Origin: Mesorhizobium sp. NZP2298
Lineage (GTDB): Bacteria; Pseudomonadota; Alphaproteobacteria; Rhizobiales; Rhizobiaceae
Direction of reading: 5' to 3'
DNA: 64,000 nt
Assembly (NCBI RefSeq): GCF_013170825.1
Contig: NZ_CP033365.1
Location: forward strand, 1,550,001 to 1,614,000
Shown here in pieces: positions 33,800-42,735 of this stretch; the stretch's first letter is position 1, and each line of letters begins with the position of its first letter. The notes beneath the pieces were generated by a model. The model had not been told where the DNA came from. It was given only the letters and a program-made list of their open reading frames with translations, and searched no databases. A program made the position numbers and the translations under genes.

Positions 33800-34795
33800 T
33801 CAGGAGGCCTGTTCGAGCGGAGGAAGCTCGAGCAGCGCCTGGGCGGCGGCGACGTCGGTGATGAGAAGCTTGGCGTTGGTCGCCGCGATGCCGGCGCGGA
33901 TGGCGTGGATCTTGCGCAGTCCGCCCGACGAGATGATGACCTTCGGCACCCTGCTGATGTCGGCGGGATTGATGGCCATGGCGCGATGGTTGACGGGATG
34001 GTCAAGCACATTGCCGTCTGCATCGACGAAATGGCAGAGCACATCGCCGACGGCACCGGCATCCTTGAGGCTCTTGGCGTCCGACCAGTTGAGGATGCCG
34101 CGGCGGAAGATCGAAGCCTGGGTGCCGACATCGCCGACGCTGAGCAGAGCGATGTCGACGGCACGTGCCCGCTCGTAGAGTTGTTTGAGATCATCCTGTT
34201 TCCACAGTGCGTCGGCCAGTTCGCGGTCGGGAACAAAGACAGGCGCGGTGATCTGGTAGAGTTCCGTGCGGTAGAATTCGGCGAAGCGCCAGGCGACGGC
34301 CGACGGATTGTGCGCGGTCGCATGGGTCAGGCCGCCGAGCAGTGAAATGACGGTCATGTCGTCGACCTCGCGCCAGATCAGCGACCGCATGCAGACCTGC
34401 AGCGTGGCGCCCCAGCCAACCCCAATCGACAGTCCGTTGGTGACCTGTTCGGAAATGTAGCGTCCGGTGGCGTGGCCGACGACGGCCGCGACACTCTCCT
34501 CGTCCTGGCTCGACGCGGGCACGACGATCGCCTCGGTCAGGCCGAGGTGCTTTTCCAGGTTCCGCTGCAGGCGGATCAGCGATTCGGCCTGCGAATTGAT
34601 GGTGATCTGGACCGTGCCGTCCTCACGCGTCGCCGCAAGCAGGCGCAGGGCCTTGATGCGGCTGATGTCGAGATGCTGGGCAACCTGTTCCTGGGTCATG
34701 CCTTCGACATAATAGAGATAGGCGGCTCTCAGCTTGAGTTCGTCCTGGTCGGACTGGAATTTCGTCCGCCTCGGTCGCTTTTCCGAACCTGCCAT
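33800..34795 (-). CDS. SorC/DeoR-type sugar-binding transcriptional regulator (SorC 1)
   Basis: 331 aa from ATG 34795, with GAGGGA seven bases before it. The N-terminal helix-turn-helix is YYVEGMTQEQVAQHLDISRIKALRLLAATREDG (about residues 27-59); the rest is the SorC/CggR effector domain, related to phosphosugar isomerases (LSIGVGWGATLQ, LHFVDADG-like block, VPKVIISSGGLRKIHAI). It lies divergent to the SurE gene, with a ATTGTACAAT palindrome between; the same palindrome recurs before the phosphoesterase and importer genes. Effectors in this family are usually phosphorylated sugars. Confidence 0.9.
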   Translation of the reverse strand: MAGSEKRPRRTKFQSDQDELKLRAAYLYYVEGMTQEQVAQHLDISRIKALRLLAATREDGTVQITINSQAESLIRLQRNLEKHLGLTEAIVVPASSQDEESVAAVVGHATGRYISEQVTNGLSIGVGWGATLQVCMRSLIWREVDDMTVISLLGGLTHATAHNPSAVAWRFAEFYRTELYQITAPVFVPDRELADALWKQDDLKQLYERARAVDIALLSVGDVGTQASIFRRGILNWSDAKSLKDAGAVGDVLCHFVDADGNVLDHPVNHRAMAINPADISRVPKVIISSGGLRKIHAIRAGIAATNAKLLITDVAAAQALLELPPLEQAS

Positions 34796-34922
34796 GCCCA
34801 CTTCCCTCAAGACGTATCCCCATTAGACGATTTGCCGGCGGAGGGAAATCACGCGGCCGCTCGCGCGCCGGCCGCCCGTGGAAATCCAGCAGACCGAAAA
34901 GCCTGCCCGAGTTCATCTTACG

Positions 34923-34934
34923 GAATTGTACAAT
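34923..34934. promoter_or_regulatory. Candidate SorC 1 operator, copy 1
   Basis: GAATTGTACAAT containing the perfect palindrome ATTGTACAAT, in the AT-rich gap between SorC 1 and SurE 1. A second copy sits at 36757-36768. The region down to 34970 has further symmetry (ATAATTC ... GAATTAT). Confidence 0.6.
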
Positions 34935-34999
34935 AATTCTCAATATGGCATAAATGTACGAATTATGAAGATGCCCGGGCGCAGCCAGAAGGATATGAT

Positions 35000-35767
35000 A
35001 TGCGAATACTGCTCTCCAATGACGACGGAATCGACGCGCCCGGTCTGGCGATCCTGGAAAGGGCGGCGGCGCTGCTGAGCGACGACATCTGGACCGTGGC
35101 GCCGAGCGGAAACCGCAGCGGCTTTGGCCATTCGATCACGCTGCGGCAGGCCTTTGCAGTTGAGCAGGTCGCGTCCCGGCGCTATTCGTGCACCGGCACT
35201 CCGGCCGACTGCGTCATAGGGGCGATGCACTGGGTGTTCCGCGACGGCGCGAAACCCGATCTGGTTCTGTCGGGCATCAATGAGGGACGCAACGTCGCCG
35301 AGGATGTCTCCTATTCCGGCACCATGGCGGTGGCGCGCGAGGCGGCCCTGTGCGGCATTGCAGGCGTCGCTTTCTCGATGCCGCGCGACAGCCAGACCTA
35401 TGGCGATGGCGAGGTCGCATGGCTGGCGGCGCGCATCGAAGGTTTTTGGAACACCCGCCAGGAATGGGCCCAGGAGGGGCATTGGCTGAGCGTCAACCTG
35501 CCGCGCAATGTGCCGGCGCCGATGCGTTCGGCGCGCATCGGCCGCGATAAATGCGCGACGCGGGTCATCATCCATGCCGAGGATGGGCGCAGCGCCCGCA
35601 TAGAGCCGCTGGCCGACCGCAACTACGCCACGACGCCGGGTGACGAAAACAGCCTGATCGATTCCGGCATTGCCTCGGTCACCTGCCTGAACTGGATGGG
35701 CCATGCCGTCGTGCCGGCGGGCGCCTTATCGGAACTCGACGGGGCCCTCGAACAGGCGGTCGCCTAG
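35000..35767 (+). CDS. surE: SurE-like 5'/3'-nucleotidase (SurE 1)
   Basis: 255 aa. The metal-binding start MRILLSNDDGIDAPGL is conserved, as are GNRSGFGHSITL, YSCTGTPADCV and the Asn in LSGINEGRNVAEDVSYSGTM. SurE proteins are metal-dependent phosphatases that act on nucleoside 5'- or 3'-monophosphates and sometimes polyphosphate. This copy differs from housekeeping SurE by the GRNVAED loop and EGHWLSVNLP segment, both shared with SurE 2 at 52874. It is not beside pcm, its usual partner, but between a SorC regulator and an importer, suggesting a catabolic phosphatase role. Confidence 0.85.
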   Translation: MRILLSNDDGIDAPGLAILERAAALLSDDIWTVAPSGNRSGFGHSITLRQAFAVEQVASRRYSCTGTPADCVIGAMHWVFRDGAKPDLVLSGINEGRNVAEDVSYSGTMAVAREAALCGIAGVAFSMPRDSQTYGDGEVAWLAARIEGFWNTRQEWAQEGHWLSVNLPRNVPAPMRSARIGRDKCATRVIIHAEDGRSARIEPLADRNYATTPGDENSLIDSGIASVTCLNWMGHAVVPAGALSELDGALEQAVA

Positions 35768-35809
35768 GACTTGATCTCGAAAAGATCGGACTAACCGGAT
35801 TCGAACTGA

Positions 35810-35840
35810 AAAGGGCGCCCGGATCACCGGATCGCCCTTT
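35810..35840. terminator. Bidirectional terminator between SurE 1 and phosphoesterase
   Basis: Stem AAAGGGCG / CGCCCTTT (35810-35817, 35833-35840), enclosing the smaller CCGG pairs, with A and T tracts on both sides; suits the two convergent genes. Confidence 0.75.
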
Positions 35841-35863
35841 TTGCGTTATCGAGCATTGGGAGA

Positions 35864-36709
35864 TCAGTATTTCGGGTAGACCTCGAGCAGGCAATCGTCG
35901 AGATAGCTGTTGACGAAGCCGGGAATGGTCACCGCGCGGGTTTCGATGCCGCCGTCGTCATGCAGCACGTGCTCGAGATAGCCGACCTCGCGGTTGCCGC
36001 CCATTTCGGGCACCAGTTCCTCGCGGGTGGTGAAGGCGATGGACGAGCACCATTCGAGCCTCACACCATCGTGGCCGCGCGAGCGCTGCTGGTGAAGATG
36101 CCCGCTGGCGATCATCTTCAGCTGCTTGTGCTCCATCAATTCGTGCAGGTTCTCACGGCCGATCGGATCGACTGTCCAGTAGGTCAGCTCGGTGCTTTCC
36201 GGCGTGTCGACATAGAGCGGCTGATGCGAGAACAGCGCCAGGTGCCGCTGGCCAAGCGTTGCCAGCTGTTCGCCGATCCAGTCATATTGCTGCTGCTCGC
36301 CGTCCAGTCCCGAACCGACACGCAGCGAATTGATGCCGAGCAGCCGCCAGTTGCCGCGGTCGATCGACCATCTGTCGGCGCCATAATAGCGCTCGTAACG
36401 GTCAAGCCTGGTCGGACTGATGGCGCTGCCCATGGCGGTTTCGGGCTGCGACAGGCGTGGATTGTCGCCGACATCGTGATTGCCGGGAATATAGCGGATG
36501 TCCTTGCCGGCGCGCTCCAGGAACGAGCGGCAGAAGGGGTAGTCTTCCTCGAAGCGTATGCCGTCGAGCGTGATGTCGCCGGTATGGACGATCAGGTCGT
36601 GATCGGCGGCCTTCAGCACGTCGATCATGAGTTCGTTGTTCTCGTGAAACCGGTGGGTTCGCGGCGACAGGTGGGTGTCGGATATCTGCATAATTCGAAT
36701 CGAGGCCAT
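35864..36709 (-). CDS. Calcineurin-like metallophosphoesterase
   Basis: 281 aa from ATG 36709. All metal-binding blocks are visible in order: ISDTHLS (D-X-H), VHTGDITLDG (GD), YIPGNHDVGD (GNHD), LFSHQPLY and IASGHLHQQ (GHXH). This arrangement fits the class III cyclic nucleotide/glycerophosphodiester phosphodiesterases (CpdA/GpdQ). No signal peptide, so cytoplasmic. It is divergent from a UgpABCE-like importer operon and shares its intergenic ATTGTACAAT site, so a role in cutting an imported phosphodiester is plausible. Confidence 0.88.
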   Translation of the reverse strand: MASIRIMQISDTHLSPRTHRFHENNELMIDVLKAADHDLIVHTGDITLDGIRFEEDYPFCRSFLERAGKDIRYIPGNHDVGDNPRLSQPETAMGSAISPTRLDRYERYYGADRWSIDRGNWRLLGINSLRVGSGLDGEQQQYDWIGEQLATLGQRHLALFSHQPLYVDTPESTELTYWTVDPIGRENLHELMEHKQLKMIASGHLHQQRSRGHDGVRLEWCSSIAFTTREELVPEMGGNREVGYLEHVLHDDGGIETRAVTIPGFVNSYLDDCLLEVYPKY

Positions 36710-36756
36710 GGATCTCTCTTTGCCAGTGGTCGTGGTCTGACGCGTCGCTGCTTCAG

Positions 36757-36800
36757 AATTGTACAATTGTATTGACTTGAGAATGATAGTTCAATATTCG
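36757..36800. promoter_or_regulatory. Candidate SorC 1 operator copy 2 and importer promoter
   Basis: AATTGTACAATT (36757-36768) is a perfect 12-base palindrome, matching the one before SurE 1. Directly downstream TTGACT (36772-36777) and TATTCG (36795-36800) with 17 bases between form a likely promoter for the ABC operon. The operator abuts the -35 box, a normal place for repressor or activator action. Confidence 0.65.
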
Positions 36801-36894
36801 ATTTTAGCGATCAACGGATCGCCAGCCCGAGCGCGCCTTCGCAGCGCGGATTCCGGAGGGATCGGGCGGGAGGTTACCGGAACAGGGAGGCACC

Positions 36895-37995
36895 ATGTCC
36901 GGCATCGAGATCAGGAACCTCAACAAGAGGTGGGCGACCTTTGACGCCGTGAAGGATGTCAGCTTCGAGGTGAAGCCCGGCACCCTGACAGTGCTGCTTG
37001 GGCCGTCCGGCTGCGGCAAGTCGACGACGCTGCGGCTGATTGCCGGCCTCGATGCGGTCACTTCGGGCCAGATCTTCATCGGCGGCAAGGACGTCACCGC
37101 GCAGCCGCCGGCCAAGCGCGGCCTGGCCATGGTGTTCCAGTCCTATGCGCTCTTCCCGCACCTCAGCGTTGCGGAAAACATCCTATTCGGTCTCAAGGTG
37201 CGGCGGGTGCCGGCCGGGGAGCGGGCGCGCCGCCTCAAGAAGGCAGCCGACATTCTCGGGCTGGGGGCGCTTCTTGACCGCAAGCCTTCCCAGCTTTCGG
37301 GCGGTCAGCAGCAGCGCGTCGCCCTCGGCCGGGCGATCGTCGCGGAGGCGTCGGTGTGCCTGATGGACGAGCCGCTGTCCAACCTCGACGCGCAGCTTCG
37401 CCACGAGATGCGCAAGGAAATACGCACCATCCAGCAGGCGCTGGGCATGACCATGGTCTATGTCACCCACGACCAGATCGAGGCGATGAGCCTTGCCGAT
37501 CAGGTCATCCTCATGCGCGGCGGCCGCATCGAACAGAAGGCGGAGCCGGCAGGGCTTTATCTGCGGCCGGCGACATCGTTCGCGGCAAGGTTCATCGGCA
37601 CGCCGCCGATGAACCTCGTCTCGCTGGCCGATGGGCCGGCCGGCGCCATCATCAAGGGATCGGCGGGGCCGGCACTGGTCGAAGGCAAGGGCGATGGACT
37701 GTCGCTCGGGTTGCGGCCGGAGGAGATCCGGATCGAACCGGATGGCGTCGTTCCCGCCATCATCCGCGGCATCGAATATCACGGTGCCGACAGCATTCTG
37801 GAGTGCGCCGTCGGCGACCAGCTTCTGCAGGTGCGCGTGGACGGCATCCGCCGGCAGTCCGTTGGCGACCAGGTGCGGCTGGGCTGGTTGCCCGACGCCA
37901 TGCACGTCTTCGACGAGGCGGACGGCAACAGGGCCGAGCGTAAGGTATTGGTCGGTCAGGCTGCCGGCGAGCGCGTGCTGCGCGCGGTGCCCTGA
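36895..37995 (+). CDS. ABC transporter ATP-binding protein (UgpC-like)
   Basis: 366 aa from ATG 36895 behind AGGGAGG. Walker A GPSGCGKSTTLRLIAG, signature LSGGQQQRVALGRAI, Walker B VCLMDEPLSNLD, VTHDQ switch, and a TOBE-type tail (LGLRPEEIRIEPDG). It opens the operon ATPase-binding protein-permease-permease, whereas most such operons begin with the binding protein. Similar to UgpC, which energises glycerol-3-phosphate uptake. Confidence 0.92.
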   Translation: MSGIEIRNLNKRWATFDAVKDVSFEVKPGTLTVLLGPSGCGKSTTLRLIAGLDAVTSGQIFIGGKDVTAQPPAKRGLAMVFQSYALFPHLSVAENILFGLKVRRVPAGERARRLKKAADILGLGALLDRKPSQLSGGQQQRVALGRAIVAEASVCLMDEPLSNLDAQLRHEMRKEIRTIQQALGMTMVYVTHDQIEAMSLADQVILMRGGRIEQKAEPAGLYLRPATSFAARFIGTPPMNLVSLADGPAGAIIKGSAGPALVEGKGDGLSLGLRPEEIRIEPDGVVPAIIRGIEYHGADSILECAVGDQLLQVRVDGIRRQSVGDQVRLGWLPDAMHVFDEADGNRAERKVLVGQAAGERVLRAVP

Positions 37996-38074
37996 CCTGC
38001 CGGGAACGGCCCACGGCCTCGAAACAGGCCGATTGGCGACGACAACGAGAAAACATCACAAACCGGAGGAAACG

Positions 38075-39364
38075 ATGTTTGTAAGAAGTGGCAATTGGCT
38101 TGGCGCCGCGCTGTTGGGAGCAGGCCTGAGCCTCGGCGTGGCGCAGGCCGAGCCGGTCGAAATCAGTTTCTATTATCCCGTGGCCATCGGCGGACCGGTG
38201 ACCAAGATCGTCGATGACCTGATCACTCGGTTCGAGGCGGCCAATCCCGACATCAAGGTCAAGGCGATCTACTCCGGCACCTATTCCGAGACGATCAGCA
38301 AGTCGCTGACCGCGTTCAAGGCCGGCCAACCACCGGAACTGGCGGTCATGCTGTCGGCCGATCTCTTCACGCTGATCGACGAGGGCGCGATCGCGCCGAT
38401 CGACGACCTGGTCAAGACCGACGACGACAAGGCCTGGCTCGCGGGATTCTCGCCGGTGTTCATGACCAACAGCAAGAGCGAGGACAAGACCTGGGGCATC
38501 CCCTTCCAGCGCGGTACGACCGTGTTCTTCTGGAACAAGGATGCCTTCAAGGCGGCCGGCCTCAACCCGGATGTCGGCCCGCAAAACTGGGAAGAAGTCG
38601 TCGATTTCGCCACCAAGCTGACCAAGCGCGACGCCAGCGGCAACGTCACGCAATGGGGCATGCAGGTGCCGTCGTCGCTGACCTCCTACTGGTTGCTGCA
38701 GGGCTATGTCGCCCAGAATGGCGGCACGATCGCCGATGTTTCGGGCGACAAGACCTATTTCGATTCCCCCGAGGTCGTCGAAGGACTGCAGTACTGGACG
38801 GACCTTGCGCTCAAGCACAAGGTGATGAAGCCCGGCGTGATCGAGTGGGCGACCAACCCGAAGGACTTCTTCGAGGGGCGTGCCGCGATGATCACCACGA
38901 CCAGCGGCAACCTGACCAATGTCAAGACCAACGCGCCGTTCCCTTTCGGCGTGCAGATGCTGCCGGAGCACAAGAAGCGTGGCGCGCCGACCAGCGGCGG
39001 CAACATATTCATCTTCAACGGCACGGCGCCCGAGAAGCAGCAGGCGGCCTTCCAATTCGCGAAATGGCTGACCTCGGCCGACCAGGCCGCCGAATGGAGC
39101 ATCAAGACCGGCTATATCGCGCCGCGCGACGATGCCTGGAACACGCCGGCGATGCAGGCCTATGTCAAGGAATTTCCGGGTGCCGCCGTTCCGCACGACC
39201 AGATCCCCTACATGGTGCCGGAGCTTTCGACGCATGAGAACCAGCGTGTCGCCCGCGTCATCGATGACGGCATCGAGGCCGCGCTGACCGGCACCAAGAC
39301 GCCGGCACAGGCGATGAGCGATGCGCAGCAGGAAGCCGACCGCATCCTGAAGCAGTATCGCTGA
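38075..39364 (+). CDS. UgpB-like ABC substrate-binding protein
   Basis: 429 aa from ATG 38075 (GGAGGAAACG before it). Signal peptide MFVRSGNWLGAALLGAG... VAQA. The mature N-terminus VEISFYYPVAIGGPVTKIVD and the later SGGNIFIFNGTAPEKQQAAF closely resemble UgpB, the binding protein for sn-glycerol 3-phosphate and glycerophosphodiesters. The neighbouring phosphoesterase and SurE phosphatase fit an organophosphate ligand. It is followed by a hairpin before the permease genes. Confidence 0.9.
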   Translation: MFVRSGNWLGAALLGAGLSLGVAQAEPVEISFYYPVAIGGPVTKIVDDLITRFEAANPDIKVKAIYSGTYSETISKSLTAFKAGQPPELAVMLSADLFTLIDEGAIAPIDDLVKTDDDKAWLAGFSPVFMTNSKSEDKTWGIPFQRGTTVFFWNKDAFKAAGLNPDVGPQNWEEVVDFATKLTKRDASGNVTQWGMQVPSSLTSYWLLQGYVAQNGGTIADVSGDKTYFDSPEVVEGLQYWTDLALKHKVMKPGVIEWATNPKDFFEGRAAMITTTSGNLTNVKTNAPFPFGVQMLPEHKKRGAPTSGGNIFIFNGTAPEKQQAAFQFAKWLTSADQAAEWSIKTGYIAPRDDAWNTPAMQAYVKEFPGAAVPHDQIPYMVPELSTHENQRVARVIDDGIEAALTGTKTPAQAMSDAQQEADRILKQYR

Positions 39365-39372
39365 CCGATACG

Positions 39373-39406
39373 AAGGGCGGCGGGTCGAAGCCGATCCGCC
39401 GCCCTT
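39373..39406. terminator. Attenuator-like hairpin after the binding-protein gene
   Basis: Stem AAGGGCGGCGG / CCGCCGCCCTT (39373-39383, 39396-39406), short T tract only. Lies between binding protein and permeases, so probably stabilises the upstream message or causes partial termination rather than ending the operon. Confidence 0.6.
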
Positions 39407-39436
39407 TCCGCCACAGCGACAGGAAAGGGGTGTCTC

Positions 39437-40312
39437 GTGACACAGGGACGAAATCAGATCACCGCCTGGCTGCTGCTGTTGCCGGCCGTCGTGCTGCTGG
39501 CGGCGTTCACCCACATCCCGGCGGTGATGACGCTGGTCAACAGCTTCTACAACACGCCGCGCGGCGTACGTCCGGCAAAGTTCGTCGGGCTCGGCCACTA
39601 CAGCGACATGCTGAGCGACCCGGTGTTCCTGGCCGCGCTGAAGAACAATGCCATCTATGCCATCGGCACGGTGCCGGTGGCGATCGGCCTCGCCATGCTG
39701 ATGGCGCTGATCGTCAACTCGTCCATCCGCGGCAAGGCCCTGCTGCGCATGTCGTTCTTCCTGCCCACCATCCTGCCGATGATCGCGGTGGCCAACATCT
39801 GGCTGTTCTTCTACACGCCCGGCTACGGCCTCATCGACCGCTTCCTTGGCCTGTTCGGCTTTGCCGAACGCAACTGGCTGGGTGATGGCTCGACGGCGCT
39901 GGGCAGCCTCATGGTGCTGGCGGTCTGGAAGGAAGCCGGCTTCTTCATGATCTTCTACCTGGCGGCGCTGCAGCAGATCAGCCCGTCGCTGTCGGAGGCC
40001 GCGGCTCTCGAGGGCGCCGGGCGCTGGTACTTCTTTCGGCGCGTCACCTTCCCGCTGCTGATGCCGACGACTTTGTTCGTGCTGATCAACGCCATCATCA
40101 ATTCGTTCCGGCTGATCGACCACGTCATCGTCATGACCCGTGGCGGCCCCGACAATGCCAGCACGCTGCTCCTCTACTACATTTACCAGACGGCGTTCCG
40201 CTTCTGGGATACCGGCTATGCCGCCGCGCTGACCATGGTGCTCTTGGCATTGCTCGCAGCACTCGCCTTCGTGCAGTTCGGCATTCTCGACCGGAGGGTC
40301 CACTACAAATGA
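39437..40312 (+). CDS. ABC transporter permease (UgpA-like)
   Basis: 291 aa from GTG 39437 with AGGAAAGGGG upstream. Six membrane segments; the EAA loop is LSEAAALEGAGRWYFFRRVTFPLL. The C-terminal ILDRRVHYK and a TRGGPDNASTLLLYYIYQ block are typical of UgpA/MalF permeases. Overlaps the next permease by ATGA. Confidence 0.92.
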   Translation: MTQGRNQITAWLLLLPAVVLLAAFTHIPAVMTLVNSFYNTPRGVRPAKFVGLGHYSDMLSDPVFLAALKNNAIYAIGTVPVAIGLAMLMALIVNSSIRGKALLRMSFFLPTILPMIAVANIWLFFYTPGYGLIDRFLGLFGFAERNWLGDGSTALGSLMVLAVWKEAGFFMIFYLAALQQISPSLSEAAALEGAGRWYFFRRVTFPLLMPTTLFVLINAIINSFRLIDHVIVMTRGGPDNASTLLLYYIYQTAFRFWDTGYAAALTMVLLALLAALAFVQFGILDRRVHYK

Positions 40313-41157
40313 CCGTCACCGCTCTCCCCCAGCCGATCCAGTCGCGCGAACAAGGTTTCTGGCACGCCATCGAGGTGATCGGCTGCTATCTGCTCGGCGC
40401 GCTGTGGATCCTGCCGCTGCTCTATGCGGTGTGGATGGCGTTCCATCCCGCCGAATACGAAGTGCGCTTCGACCTGACGGCGCCGCTGACATTCGGCAAT
40501 TTCATCCAGGCCTGGAATGCGGCTCCGTTCGCGCGCTATTTCCTCAACACCTTCGTGCTGATCACGGTCATCCTGGCCTGCCAATTCGTCATCTGCACGC
40601 TCGCCGCCTATGCCTTCGCCCGCTACGATTTCCGCGGCAAGACGCTGGTGTTCATGCTGGTGCTGATCCAGCTGATGATCATGCCCGAGGTGCTGCTGGT
40701 CGAGAATTACCGCACCATGGTCAAGCTCGGCCTCGTCGATACCGTGCTGGCGATGGGCCTGCCTTACATGGCGTCGGCCTTCGGCATCTTCCTTCTGCGC
40801 CAAGCCTTCCTGACCGTGCCCAAGGAACTCGACGACGCCGCACGCGTCGAAGGGGCCGGGCCGCTTGGCATCCTGCTCAAGGTCTACGTCCCGCTGTCGC
40901 GCCCGATCTATGTCGCCTATGGGCTGGTCTCGGTCAGCTACCACTGGAACAATCTCCTGTGGCCGCTGGTGATTACCAACTCGGTCTCGACCCGGCCGCT
41001 GACGGTCGGCCTGCAGGTCTTCGCCTCGCCCGACCAGGGCGTGCAGTGGAGCATCATCTCGGCAGCCGCCTTGATGACCTCGGCGCCGCTGCTGATCGGC
41101 TTCCTGCTGTTCCAGCGCCAGTTCGTGCAGAGTTTCATGCGGGCCGGCATCAAGTAG
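40309..41157 (+). CDS. ABC transporter permease (UgpE-like)
   Basis: 282 aa, MalG-type permease with six segments. The EAA loop is LDDAARVEGAGPLGILLKVYVPL, and PLTVGLQVFASPDQGVQWSIISAA matches UgpE proteins. The C-terminus (FLLFQRQFVQSFMRAGIK) is of the family type. Last gene of the module 1 importer operon. Confidence 0.92.
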   Translation: MTVTALPQPIQSREQGFWHAIEVIGCYLLGALWILPLLYAVWMAFHPAEYEVRFDLTAPLTFGNFIQAWNAAPFARYFLNTFVLITVILACQFVICTLAAYAFARYDFRGKTLVFMLVLIQLMIMPEVLLVENYRTMVKLGLVDTVLAMGLPYMASAFGIFLLRQAFLTVPKELDDAARVEGAGPLGILLKVYVPLSRPIYVAYGLVSVSYHWNNLLWPLVITNSVSTRPLTVGLQVFASPDQGVQWSIISAAALMTSAPLLIGFLLFQRQFVQSFMRAGIK

Positions 41158-41348
41158 CCGCCTTTGCCGGAACATCACGGCGTCCGCCGCGCGGCTTTGC
41201 GGTTCGACGGCCGTTCCGCGTCCCGGACAGCCTGCCGCAACGCGTGGCGTCCGGCTTTTGCCGGCGACCATTCCGTGCCTGTCGGAAGCCTCCGGAAAGG
41301 GCACGAATGTGCGGTAATTTTGGACATTAGTCTTGACAGAAATACAGA

Positions 41349-41376
41349 TGTTCAATACCCGTCAAGCACTTGAACA
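41349..41376. promoter_or_regulatory. Candidate SorC 2 operator, copy 1
   Basis: Inverted repeat TGTTCAA-N14-TTGAACA, just downstream of a TTGACA box (41333-41338). The same half-site occurs as TGTTCAT/ATGAACA at 47731-47764. An ATG at 41348 overlaps this element, which argues that the oxidoreductase starts downstream at 41405. The rest of the gap 41158-41404 is GC-rich with no gene seen. Confidence 0.6.
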
Positions 41377-41404
41377 AGCCTGCAATGTGGGAGGAATAAG
41401 CGGT

Positions 41405-42733
41405 ATGGCTTCCAATATTTCGTTGACGGGCCTTGCCCGCGATCTCGATGAGCGTGGCAAGTCGGGCAAGCCCATCCGCATCGGCCTGATCGGCTCCGGC
41501 GAGATGGGAACCGACATCGTCACCCGCGTCGCCCATATGTCCGGCATCGAGATCGGCGCGATCTCGGAGCTGAACCTGCCGGCCGCCAGCAAGGCGGTGG
41601 ATATCGCCTTCCAGGAAACCGGCCATGCGCGGGAGGTGTCGAGCGCTTCGGCGATGACGGCGGCCATGGAAGCCGGCAAGGTGGCGGTCACCAACGATGC
41701 CGACCTGGTCATCAACAATGATCTCATCGACGTGGTCATCGACGCGACCGGCGTTCCCGCCGTCGGTGCCGAGATCGGCTTGCGCGCCATGGAGCACGGC
41801 AAGCATCTGGTGATGATGAATGTCGAGGCCGACGTCACCATCGGCGCCTATCTGAAGAGCGAGGCCGACCGGCTCGGCGTCACATATTCGCTGGGCGCCG
41901 GCGACGAGCCGTCCTCCTGCATGGAACTGATCGAGTTCGTTTCGGCCATGGGCCATCCGATTGTCGCCGCCGGCAAGGGCAAGAACAACCCGCTCAACAT
42001 CGACGCCACGCCGCCCGCCTACGAGGAAGAGGCCAAGCGCCGGCACATGAATGTGCGCATGCTGGTCGAATTCGTCGATGGCTCCAAGACCATGGTCGAA
42101 ATGGCGGCGATCGCCAATGCCACCGGCCTGGTGCCGGACAAGGCCGGCATGCATGGCCCCGCGGCGACACTCGGCGAACTCTCGAAAGTCCTGGTGCCTG
42201 AAAAGGATGGCGGCGTGCTGTCCAAGGTCGGCGTCGTCGACTACTCGATCGGCAAGGGCGTGGCGCCCGGCGTCTTCGTCGTCGCCGACATGTCGCATCC
42301 GCGCATTTCGGAACGCATGGAAGACCTGAAGATGGGCAAGGGCCCGTATTTCACCTTCCATCGCCCCTATCACCTGACCTCGCTCGAAGTGCCGCTGACC
42401 TGCGCCCGCGTCGTCCTTTACGGCAAGGCTGACATGGTGCCGCTGGCAAAGCCGGTGGCTGAAGTTGCCGCGGTCGCCAAGAAGGACATGCTGCCGGGCG
42501 AGAAGCTCGATGCGATCGGCGAATATTGCTACCGCGCCTGGATCATGACGGCGCCGGAAGCGCATGCGGCGCGAGCCATTCCTTGCGGCTTGCTGCAGGG
42601 CGGTTCGGTGACGGCGCCGATCAAGAAGGGCGAGCTCATCACCTATGCCAATGCCGCTCCTGCCCCGGGCTCCAAGATCGCGGAGCTGCGCGCTCGCCAG
42701 GACAAACTCGTCTACGGAACCGTGGGAGCCTGA
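41405..42733 (+). CDS. DXR-II/DRL-like NAD(P)-dependent oxidoreductase with SAF domain
   Basis: 442 aa from ATG 41405, eight bases after GGGAGGA. The Rossmann motif is IRIGLIGSGEMGTDIVTRVA; IDVVIDATGVPAVGAEIGL, HLVMMNVEADVTIG and YSLGAGDEPSSCMELIEF follow. A C-terminal SAF-type segment (KKDMLPGEKLDAIGEYCYR ... PIKKGELITY) closes the protein. This is the homoserine-dehydrogenase-like family that includes the Brucella DRL (DXR-II) enzyme, which reduces and isomerises 1-deoxyxylulose 5-phosphate to methylerythritol 4-phosphate. The match is from memory, not a search. Here it heads an operon with E1 alpha, E1 beta and E2, so a catabolic role, perhaps in reverse, is possible. Confidence 0.7.
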   Translation: MASNISLTGLARDLDERGKSGKPIRIGLIGSGEMGTDIVTRVAHMSGIEIGAISELNLPAASKAVDIAFQETGHAREVSSASAMTAAMEAGKVAVTNDADLVINNDLIDVVIDATGVPAVGAEIGLRAMEHGKHLVMMNVEADVTIGAYLKSEADRLGVTYSLGAGDEPSSCMELIEFVSAMGHPIVAAGKGKNNPLNIDATPPAYEEEAKRRHMNVRMLVEFVDGSKTMVEMAAIANATGLVPDKAGMHGPAATLGELSKVLVPEKDGGVLSKVGVVDYSIGKGVAPGVFVVADMSHPRISERMEDLKMGKGPYFTFHRPYHLTSLEVPLTCARVVLYGKADMVPLAKPVAEVAAVAKKDMLPGEKLDAIGEYCYRAWIMTAPEAHAARAIPCGLLQGGSVTAPIKKGELITYANAAPAPGSKIAELRARQDKLVYGTVGA

Positions 42734-42735
42734 TC

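Noticed and set aside
37760..40303. 847-codon minus-strand frame
   Set aside because: Opposite a complete binding protein and permease; long only because high GC makes stop codons rare in that frame.
41333..41404. Upstream extension of the oxidoreductase gene to 41333 or 41348
   Set aside because: These starts overlap a TTGACA box and the TGTTCAA operator, and ATG 41405 has a much better ribosome binding site.
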